Shown: piece by piece, positions 25,284-32,604 of the stretch | Layout: every line of letters starts with the position of its first letter | Numbering within the stretch: position 1 is the first letter of the stretch | Origin: Verrucomicrobiota bacterium | Lineage (GTDB): Bacteria > Verrucomicrobiota > Verrucomicrobiia > Chthoniobacterales > UBA10450 | Length of the DNA: 64,000 nucleotides | Direction: 5' to 3' | Assembly: GCA_003218375.1 (NCBI GenBank) | Contig: QHNH01000008.1 | Coordinates: 124,001 to 188,000, forward strand | Translations under genes and position numbers: made by a program | The notes under the pieces: generated by a model | The model's database searches: none | The model's input: the letters and a program-made list of their open reading frames with translations, nothing else | What the model was told of the DNA's origin: nothing

Positions 25284-26681
25284 CTAAGGCACCTTTCGGT
25301 CGTTCGAAAACTGAAAGTAGCGGCCGGTGGCCCGGTCCCACTCCGCCAGCGCGACGTTTTGCTGGTAAGCGGCGGAAAGGAGTGCGCTCCTGGTTTCCAG
25401 GAAACTACTTTCGGCGGTGCGGAATTCCAGTTGCGAGGAAAGCCCTTCCGCCAAACTCCGCTGAATGACGATCACGTTTTGCTCCGCGCCGGTGACCGCG
25501 GCGTTCAAGGATTTCCACCGTCCTTCGATGGCGCGGAAGTTATTCGAGATGCGTTGCAGATCGAGCGAGACGTTGGCCTCGATCTGGCGCAGCGAGATCT
25601 CGTTCATCTCGCGAATGGCGCGTTGCCGCGCGACCTGGCCGCCGACCCGGCCGTTGTCGATCACGCGCCAGGTGAACGCGACGCCGCCGGCGATTTCCGA
25701 GGAGAGAATGTCGTTCGAACTGAGCGCGGACCCGCTGTTGGCGGTCCTGACGGTCACCGGAATCCCGAGGCCGGAAACGACCGCATCGAGCGCGGGATAA
25801 TATTGCGCCTCGATGATGCGCTGGTCCTCGGCGGCGGCGCGAACCAGGAGACGCGCGAGCTGGAGATCGGCGCGTTGCGAAAGGGCGGTCGAAGTTTCGG
25901 AGGCGACGTCGTAATTAAGGGCGGCAAATTGCAATTGTCCGTCAGGTCGAACCGTGTCGTCGGCACTTCCCATCGTGGTAGCGAGAGTGAGGAGAGCGCC
26001 TTCGTAGCCGCGTTCCACTTCCTGGATGCGCGGCTCGAGCTCGCGCTCCAGCAATTGCGCGCTCACGATCGCGGCACGGTTCGTCTGGCCGGCGCGATAA
26101 CGTTCCGACTGGGTCGTGACATTTTGGGCAAGCCGTTCCCGCTGGGCTTCCCCGAGAGCGCGGAGCGAATCATTATAGAGCGCCGTGTAAAAAGCGATCC
26201 GGGTGGTGTGGAGTTGCTCGACGATCGCGACGTTCAAGCGCTGTTGGGCGATCAACATTTCGATGTTGCCGCGCCGCAGGGAGGCCGGGACTGCGGCGTC
26301 GAATAATGGCTGCGAAAAAAAGCCGCGCGCGAACGCGAAGGGACGCAGCGTCGGTTCGTCCGCGCGTTTGCCGCCTTGCAAGCCGGCGAGACCCTGGATC
26401 TTGAAGTCGGGCAACGCCGTGGATCGGAAGACCAGGCGCTTCCCCGCTGCTTGTTCGAGAACGATGCGCGCCTGCACGATCTCGGGATTTTTCTCGAGCG
26501 TCCGGGAGAGCGCGGCATCGAGGGTGATTCCGTCGACTCTTGCGACGCCGAACACGATAAAGCCGAGAGCTAACTTCTTCTGTAGCCGCTTCGCTATGCG
26601 AAGCGTGAGATCGGCTCTGAATTTGTCCACGGCGCGCTTTTTCGCGTCGCCCACAGGGCGACGGCTACAGAAGATTTTCAC
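25284..26681 (-). CDS. TolC-like outer-membrane efflux protein with repeat-encoded N-terminus
   Basis: 465 residues of TolC-type architecture: two homologous halves of long alpha-helical segments (ITLDAALSRTLEKNPEIV, and later DVASETSTALSQRADLQLARLLVRAA), Gln/Arg/Ala-rich with periodic Asn-Arg. The GTG start at 26681 overlaps the previous gene's TGA and has GGGAGG about 7 bases upstream. The first ~37 codons run through a palindromic repeat, and only then comes a hydrophobic segment (LALGFIVFGVA) that could serve as the signal peptide. The exporter neighbours support a role as the outer-membrane channel. Confidence 0.82.
   Translation of the reverse strand: MKIFCSRRPVGDAKKRAVDKFRADLTLRIAKRLQKKLALGFIVFGVARVDGITLDAALSRTLEKNPEIVQARIVLEQAAGKRLVFRSTALPDFKIQGLAGLQGGKRADEPTLRPFAFARGFFSQPLFDAAVPASLRRGNIEMLIAQQRLNVAIVEQLHTTRIAFYTALYNDSLRALGEAQRERLAQNVTTQSERYRAGQTNRAAIVSAQLLERELEPRIQEVERGYEGALLTLATTMGSADDTVRPDGQLQFAALNYDVASETSTALSQRADLQLARLLVRAAAEDQRIIEAQYYPALDAVVSGLGIPVTVRTANSGSALSSNDILSSEIAGGVAFTWRVIDNGRVGGQVARQRAIREMNEISLRQIEANVSLDLQRISNNFRAIEGRWKSLNAAVTGAEQNVIVIQRSLAEGLSSQLEFRTAESSFLETRSALLSAAYQQNVALAEWDRATGRYFQFSNDRKVP
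26577..26673. repeat. Palindromic repeat, TAGCCG family
   Basis: 97-base element with ends CTTCTGTAGCCG / CGGCTACAGAAG and the same internal hairpins (CTTCGCTATGCGAAG and GTCGCCCACAGGGCGAC) as the copy at 13465, but a different centre. It lies within the 5' coding part of the TolC-like gene and is translated. Confidence 0.88.
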
Positions 26682-28060
26682 TTCGCGCCTCCCAGTGTCG
26701 CCGGCGGGGCGGCGACGTCCGCAACGGCTTTCGCTCCGGGCGCATTCTGTGAAATTTTCGGGGCGAAGCCTAACGAGTCTGGTTCGCGCGCGGTGGCGCG
26801 AGCGAGGCGCGCGAGCGCGACGTTATGCAGGTAAATCGCGCCCAGCCGGGTGGTCCGCGTCCGGGTTACATCAGAAGCGGCTTGCAGGATGTCGAGCTGG
26901 GTCCCAAGTCCGGCGCCGAGATTTCCCTTCGCGATCTCGAGCGCTTCGTCGGCGTTCTGGACATTGCGGGTCTCGGATTGCAGGACGCGATCGGCCTGCC
27001 GGAGATCGAGAAAGGCGCTGCGCACATCGGCGGCGACGGAAAGTTTCGCCGCTTCCAGGGCATGGCGCGCCGCGTCGCGCCGGGCGCGCGTCGCCTGCAT
27101 GCGGCCCCGGGTCGCGAAGCCATCGAAGATGTGCCAGGTCGCGTTGAGCCCGACGACGAAACCATGATTGAATTCCGGCCCGACTGCCGGATCACGCTCG
27201 CTGTAAGCTTCGTAGCCTGCGAAAGCTTCCACGCGCGGCCGCGTCTCGCTCCGGTCGAGGATCAACTGCGCTTCTTCGATCTGGACGTCGATCTCGCGCG
27301 CCCGGATTTCCGGCCGCTTCGTATCCGCGTAGGCGAGGCATTCATTGAGATCAGGATGCTTCGGCGCGTATTGCAAGTGGCCGGCCGTGTCGGCGGAGAC
27401 CGGTTTACCGGAGGCGTCCACGCCGATGAGCTGACCCAGTCGCAGCTCGGAATTTTGCAGGCGCGTCTGGGCGTCGATCAATTCCGGTTGCTCGTTCGCC
27501 AGCGCGACTTCGGCGCGGCTCACATTCAGGGAGCCGACGGTTCCCGTCTCGAAGCGTTGCCGCTGCGTCTTGAGTTCCTCCTCGAAGACGCCGACGGATT
27601 GCTCGCGCACCAGGATCTTCGCCCGGTTCAGGAGGACATCGTAAAACGCCAGCCGCACATCCATCGACACGCGGTTGACCAGCGCCTGATATTCGAGCGT
27701 CCGCTTTTCCTCGATCAACCGCGCGATCGTCACCTGGCTCGTGATCGCGCCGCCCGTGTAAAGATTCTGCACCACCCGCAACGTCGCTTCGTAGTCGTCG
27801 GACCGGAGCCGCGACGCTTCCGCGCGTTCCCGTTTCCGCAGTAGCCCCGTCGAAACGACTCCCGGTAAAAAGCCCGAGCGCGCTTCGGTCACGCCGCCCT
27901 TCGCGGCCTCCAATTGTTTCGCCGCCATCAGGATTTCCGCGTTCTGCTTGCGCGCGGTCGCGACGGCCTCGTCGACGGTATAAGCCGGGCCCGCATCGCA
28001 AACGCCGGTTCCCAACCCAGCCGCGACCAGCAAAAGAACGATCTGGACCCTACGGCGCAT
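26678..28060 (-). CDS. TolC-like outer-membrane efflux protein
   Basis: About 460 residues. A signal peptide is visible (MRRRVQIVLLLVAAGLGTGVCDA), followed by helical TolC/CusC-type repeats: YTVDEAVATARKQNAEILMA, QNLYTGGAITSQVTIARLI, TGTVGSLNVSRAEVALANEQ, WHIFDGFATRGRMQATRA and LGAGLGTQLDILQAASDVTRTR. The ATG at 28060 gives a normal signal peptide; upstream in-frame starts would bury it. The TGA stop overlaps the GTG of the second TolC-like gene. Two consecutive TolC-type genes in one operon may be a duplication or a hetero-trimer. Confidence 0.85.
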   Translation of the reverse strand: MRRRVQIVLLLVAAGLGTGVCDAGPAYTVDEAVATARKQNAEILMAAKQLEAAKGGVTEARSGFLPGVVSTGLLRKRERAEASRLRSDDYEATLRVVQNLYTGGAITSQVTIARLIEEKRTLEYQALVNRVSMDVRLAFYDVLLNRAKILVREQSVGVFEEELKTQRQRFETGTVGSLNVSRAEVALANEQPELIDAQTRLQNSELRLGQLIGVDASGKPVSADTAGHLQYAPKHPDLNECLAYADTKRPEIRAREIDVQIEEAQLILDRSETRPRVEAFAGYEAYSERDPAVGPEFNHGFVVGLNATWHIFDGFATRGRMQATRARRDAARHALEAAKLSVAADVRSAFLDLRQADRVLQSETRNVQNADEALEIAKGNLGAGLGTQLDILQAASDVTRTRTTRLGAIYLHNVALARLARATAREPDSLGFAPKISQNAPGAKAVADVAAPPATLGGAK

Positions 28061-28254
28061 CCATCCCATCTCACGTGCGGACGCGGGCTTTATCAACAAA
28101 ATTCCCATAATCCCACGAGGGAAAAGGCCGGCTGGCCTGGCCCCGCGGGGAAAGTTCCGGCCTAAGATTGCATCGACGCACATTTGCTCTATGATGGCCA
28201 CCTTGGCCTTGCGCAACCCCAGGGGCGGCGGCTAATCTCGGTGTTTTTCCTGCA

Positions 28255-29361
28255 ATGAACAAAATCAGAATTGCCGTGGTCGGGGTGGGAAATTGCTTTA
28301 GCTCGCTCCTGCAGGGAATCAATTTTTATGGGCGCCCCTCCAGCAACGGTTCCGCGGACATCGGGTTGATGCATCGCCGGATCGGGCCTTACGAGCCGCA
28401 GGACATCGAAGTCGTGGCCGCGTTCGACATCGATCGCCGCAAGGTCGGACTCGATGCGGCCGAAGCGATCTTCGCCCGGCCGAATTGCACCAAGGTTTTC
28501 TGCGACAAGGTCGCGCCGACGGGCGCCATCGTCATGATGGGCTGCGTGTTCGACGGCTTCGCCGAGCACATGAAGGAGTACGATGCCGACCGGACTTTTC
28601 TCCCCCTGGAAAAAGAATCGACCCGCGAACAGATCATCGAGGAGCTGCGGAAGTCCGGCGCCGAGATCATGGCGAATTACCTGCCGGTCGGTTCCGAGGA
28701 AGCCACGCGCTTTTACGCGGCCTGCGCGCTCGAAGCCGGGCTCGGGTTCGTTAACAACATCCCGGTCTTTATCGCGAGCGATCCGGCCTGGGCGAAACGC
28801 TTCGCGGACAAAAATCTGCCGATCGTGGGCGACGACATCAAGGCGCAGATGGGCGCGACGGTTTTGCATCGCACGATCGTCGATCTCTTCCGGAAGCGCG
28901 GCGTGAAAGTCGAGCGCACTTATCAGCTCAACACCGGCGGCAACACCGATTTCCTGAACATGCTGAACCGGAGCCGGCTCGCCTCGAAGAAGACGTCCAA
29001 GACCGAGGCCGTGCAATCCGTCATCGGCACCCGGCTCGCCGACGAAAATATCCACATCGGCCCGAGCGATTACGTGCCGTGGCAAAACGACAACAAGATT
29101 TGTTTCATCCGCGTCGAGGGAAAACTTTTCGGCGACGTGCCGATGGAACTCGACATAAAACTTTCCGTGGAAGATTCGCCGAATTCAGCCGGCGTCGCCA
29201 TCGACGCCATCCGCTGCTGCAAGCTCGCGCTCGATCGCAAACAGGGCGGAGTCCTCCATTCCGCCTCCGCCTATTTTTCGAAACATCCGCCCCAGCAGAT
29301 GACCGACGACGAGGCCCATCGGAGCGTCGAAGAATTCATCGCCGGCACGCGCGCGAGCTAG
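28255..29361 (+). CDS. ino1: myo-inositol-1-phosphate synthase
   Basis: 368 residues, the short prokaryotic form. NAD is bound by IAVVGVGNCFSSLLQG near residues 6-21. The diagnostic blocks NNIPVFIASDPAWAKRF, IVGDDIKAQMGATVLHR, QLNTGGNTDFLNML, SKKTSKTEAV, HIGPSDYVPW and VEDSPNSAGVAIDAIR are all present, including the catalytic Lys residues. It converts glucose-6-phosphate to inositol-1(3)-phosphate in the cytosol. It is transcribed alone, convergent with addA, with a TAGCCG repeat between them. It supplies the substrate that the cytidylyltransferase-like protein at 13.5 kb would activate. Confidence 0.95.
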   Translation: MNKIRIAVVGVGNCFSSLLQGINFYGRPSSNGSADIGLMHRRIGPYEPQDIEVVAAFDIDRRKVGLDAAEAIFARPNCTKVFCDKVAPTGAIVMMGCVFDGFAEHMKEYDADRTFLPLEKESTREQIIEELRKSGAEIMANYLPVGSEEATRFYAACALEAGLGFVNNIPVFIASDPAWAKRFADKNLPIVGDDIKAQMGATVLHRTIVDLFRKRGVKVERTYQLNTGGNTDFLNMLNRSRLASKKTSKTEAVQSVIGTRLADENIHIGPSDYVPWQNDNKICFIRVEGKLFGDVPMELDIKLSVEDSPNSAGVAIDAIRCCKLALDRKQGGVLHSASAYFSKHPPQQMTDDEAHRSVEEFIAGTRAS

Positions 29362-29370
29362 TTCGCGCGT

Positions 29371-29465
29371 CTTCTGTAGCCGTCGCCCTGTGGGCGAGGA
29401 GGGGCGCGCGCGTTTTCAAATTCAGCGTCGATCTCACGCGTCCCACAGGGACGCGGCTACAGAAA
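29371..29465. repeat. Palindromic repeat, TAGCCG family
   Basis: Element of about 95 bases with ends CTTCTGTAGCCG / CGGCTACAGAA, between the convergent inositol-phosphate synthase and addA genes. The internal hairpins differ from the other copies (CGCGTCCCACAGGGACGCG on the right). The addA frame passes through the right arm and stops inside the element. Confidence 0.85.
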
Positions 29466-32400
29466 GCTGCTCGGGCGGCAACGCTCTCAGGCGTTCCCAT
29501 TCCGCTTCGAGCTCGTCAGCGTCGTAAGGCATGAATTTCCCAATCGCCGTCGCGAAGATGCCGGCCTGGACTTTATACGCCGTGATCTCATGCACAGCTT
29601 TCCAATACGCGGCGATCTGCGGCCGATAACGTTGTTGCAGGTTTTCCGCGTCGGCCGGCGTGATGCGATTCGTTTTCCAATCAATGAGCAAGGCGCGGCG
29701 CGCGGCCGGATCGACAAGAAGAAGATCGATCATTCCTTCGACACAGCTCCGCTCGTTCATGCGCCAGAGGAACGGGAACTCGGTGTGCGGGACGATTGCG
29801 GGACGCGCGAGGAATTTCGTGAGCGCGGAAGCCGGCGCGGCATTTGTGAACAGTTTCCACTCGCGCGCGGAACGATCGGGTTCAGGCGAACTTGGTTGCA
29901 ACGCGGTGAACGCGGTCTGCCATTGCGACGGGGCGCTGGTCCAGGGGAAATGTTGGAAGAGGGTGTGCCACCAACTGCCGTAGAGCGTGGCCGCGTTGTC
30001 CGCCAGGGAACGCGCCGGGAGAGCTGTGCGACGATGGACGGATTCGGGCGCCGGCTCAGGTAACTCCTCGTAACCGCTGGGAATTTGTTTGCGGATGAAA
30101 TCAGACGCACGCGCGCGAGCGTGCGCGAGCGCGGCGGGGTCGAACGGAGCGAAAGCAAAGGCCGGGGCCTTGGACGCGTCGATTATTTTCGCCGCGGCGC
30201 GCAAGGTTTTCGAACACGCTTCCGCGTTCGTGGCCAACGCCTCGAGCGCGACGCAACTCGTTTCGCCTTTGTCGCCGCGGAGATATTTGAGTTGCGAATC
30301 AACGGCCAGCCGATCGTGCACCGGCGAAAAAAGATTGCGATCGAGCGCAAGCACGAGCGTGTGCCGCGCGCGCGTGACCGCGACGTAAAGCAGCCGCTCC
30401 ATTTCCTGTCGGCGCAAGATTTTCGTGGCTTCCTTGATTTCCTCCTCGCGATCTTCCTTGTGCAGTGCGGCAATAATTTCGTCTTTTCCCGGGACGCGGA
30501 TTATGGACGGATAACGCGGCGAGAATCCGGTGATGCGCCGACTGAGGAACGGGACGATGACGGCGTCCCATTCCGAGCCTTTCGCTTTCTGCGCGGTGAT
30601 GAGCTGGATGGCGTCCTTATCGGAAAGACGCGCCGGACGCTGGCGTTCCATTTCGGAACGCAGGCGGTCCGCGAAATCAGCCAGAGTGGCGCCGGATGCG
30701 GCCGATTCGGCGGCAAGGGTGACAAGGGTATCCAGGTCGGCAAGGGGATCCTTGAAGTCTTCCGGCGGAAGCGAAGCAAGCCGCGCCCGCAAGGCGGTGC
30801 GAGTGATCAGTTGCTCGACCGCGGCGAAGAGCGGCAGCTCCTGGATCGCGCTACGAATCTCGGCGAGCTCGCCGATTTGCGATGAGACAATGCCCGCCGC
30901 GGCGCGCGGAGTTTCGATTTGAAATCGGTCGCCGTGTCCTTCGCTGAACACCGCGAGGTCGTGATCCGACACACCGTAAACTTCCCGCAGGACGCCAACG
31001 ATCTCATAGTGGTTCTGCGCCTCGACCATGATGGTGCAAAGCGCGGTCAGCCACGCGTAGGCGGGCGAGTCCACTTGCAGATCGCTTTCCGATTGGACCT
31101 CGACCGGGAGGCCGATTTTTCGCAGCGCGGTCGCCGTCGTGCGCAACCAATCGCGCCGGGGACAAAGAATCGCGACTTCGCGCCAACTGCGCGCGCGCAA
31201 CTTTTCGGGGCCATGCTTCTTCAGCCAACGCGCGAGCTCCTCGGCTTCGATGCGCGCGACCTGCCGATCTTTCAATTTCTCTTTGCCGTTGCGCAGCGCG
31301 GCGGAAAGCGAGAGGCGAATCACCTGGCCGGGCAAAACGTGCGGGCGCGGCTGGAGCTCCACGAACTTCACCTGGCCGGCCTCGCCATTCAGGATTTCTC
31401 CGAAGGTCGCGTTGACGAAATCGAGTTGTCGTTGATCGAGCCGGAAGGTCACGGAAAACGTGACGGCCTCACCGGCTTCGGCGGCGACCAGGGCATCGTG
31501 GACGCGCTGATAGTGCGCGAGATCGGCGCGGTCGTGGTAGATCGACTGCTGAAAATCACCCACCATCGAGAAGCTCCCGGGGCAGGGCGGATCAATCTTC
31601 GTCTCGAGCCAGCGGCCGGTGGCCTCGGGCGGCCGCGTCAATTCGAGGAGCACGGAAAACTGCGCGGGATCGGTATCCTGCGCTTCGTCGAGGATAACGA
31701 TCGGATCAAGCTGGCGAATACGGCGTGCGGCTTCGGGGTGTTGCAGAAGTTCATCGGCGAGCGCAACCTGGTCGGCATAGGTAACGACACTGCGCTCGAG
31801 GCGAAAATTGCGGTAATCGCGCTGCACTTCGGCCGCGACGCAGATCGCGGTCTGGTTCACCCAGCGGCGCAATGGAACAAAAGCCTGCTCCCAGATCTGA
31901 TCGATGCCCTGTGCTTTGGTGCTACAGATCGGCCACCGCAGAAAACCGGTCCCTTCGCGATAGCCTTTCTCCCACGCCTGGAGCTGCGCAATGGAATTCC
32001 CAATCGTGTCGCTCTTCCGCGCCGCCATGGCCGCGCGGTAAACTTCCCGCAACTCAATCTCGGGACACCGACATTGTTCCGCGGGACGGAGCAACGCCGA
32101 GCCGGCTTGTCGTCCCAGTTCCATGATGTGCCGGATGGAAGCGAGCCGCAGCAGCCGGGCGCGATTTTTCGGTGAGAGGGAACGACCCACGCGCGTTTGC
32201 TGCTGAACGAATTCGTTCCAGAGATCGTCGTCGTCCGTGATCAACTCGAGCGGTGCGGGCAGGCCGAGGTAATGGCCGTAGTCGTTCAGCAACTTGAGAC
32301 AGAAAGCGTGAATGGTTCCGAACCACGCGCGATTGAACGCCGCCAGGATTTCGGGCTTTGGTTTCGCACGAAGGATTTGTTCCCGGGCGCGCTGCTGCAT

Positions 32401-32604
32401 TTCATCGGCGGCGCGGTTGGCAAAAGTGACGACGACCAGACGCGGCAACATCCGCACCGCATCGCTGGCCTGCGCCAGTTGTGCGATGCGATCCGTCACC
32501 GCGCGGGTTTTCCCGGAACCGGCCGCCGCGATTACGGAAAAATTCCGATCGAGCGTTTGGGCAAAACGATCGCGGGCGGCCTGATCTTGCGGCTCCATCG
32601 TCAC
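29434..32604 (-). CDS. addA: AddA/RecB-type helicase-nuclease
   Basis: 1056 residues. UvrD-superfamily helicase motifs are present: Walker A AAAGSGKTRAV near 31, DEAQDTDPAQF, DFQQSIY, KAKGSEWDAVIVPFL and LLYVAVTRARHTLV. The C-terminal RecB-like nuclease has EGMIDLLLVDP and LLIDWKTNRIT, with the PD-(D/E)xK residues kept. It unwinds and resects double-strand breaks with AddB. The GTG start at 32604 overlaps the addB stop (GTGA) and has AGAGG about 7 bases upstream. The last ~8 residues (VAASLWDA) and the stop come from the palindromic repeat. Confidence 0.9.
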   Translation of the reverse strand: MTMEPQDQAARDRFAQTLDRNFSVIAAAGSGKTRAVTDRIAQLAQASDAVRMLPRLVVVTFANRAADEMQQRAREQILRAKPKPEILAAFNRAWFGTIHAFCLKLLNDYGHYLGLPAPLELITDDDDLWNEFVQQQTRVGRSLSPKNRARLLRLASIRHIMELGRQAGSALLRPAEQCRCPEIELREVYRAAMAARKSDTIGNSIAQLQAWEKGYREGTGFLRWPICSTKAQGIDQIWEQAFVPLRRWVNQTAICVAAEVQRDYRNFRLERSVVTYADQVALADELLQHPEAARRIRQLDPIVILDEAQDTDPAQFSVLLELTRPPEATGRWLETKIDPPCPGSFSMVGDFQQSIYHDRADLAHYQRVHDALVAAEAGEAVTFSVTFRLDQRQLDFVNATFGEILNGEAGQVKFVELQPRPHVLPGQVIRLSLSAALRNGKEKLKDRQVARIEAEELARWLKKHGPEKLRARSWREVAILCPRRDWLRTTATALRKIGLPVEVQSESDLQVDSPAYAWLTALCTIMVEAQNHYEIVGVLREVYGVSDHDLAVFSEGHGDRFQIETPRAAAGIVSSQIGELAEIRSAIQELPLFAAVEQLITRTALRARLASLPPEDFKDPLADLDTLVTLAAESAASGATLADFADRLRSEMERQRPARLSDKDAIQLITAQKAKGSEWDAVIVPFLSRRITGFSPRYPSIIRVPGKDEIIAALHKEDREEEIKEATKILRRQEMERLLYVAVTRARHTLVLALDRNLFSPVHDRLAVDSQLKYLRGDKGETSCVALEALATNAEACSKTLRAAAKIIDASKAPAFAFAPFDPAALAHARARASDFIRKQIPSGYEELPEPAPESVHRRTALPARSLADNAATLYGSWWHTLFQHFPWTSAPSQWQTAFTALQPSSPEPDRSAREWKLFTNAAPASALTKFLARPAIVPHTEFPFLWRMNERSCVEGMIDLLLVDPAARRALLIDWKTNRITPADAENLQQRYRPQIAAYWKAVHEITAYKVQAGIFATAIGKFMPYDADELEAEWERLRALPPEQLSVAASLWDA

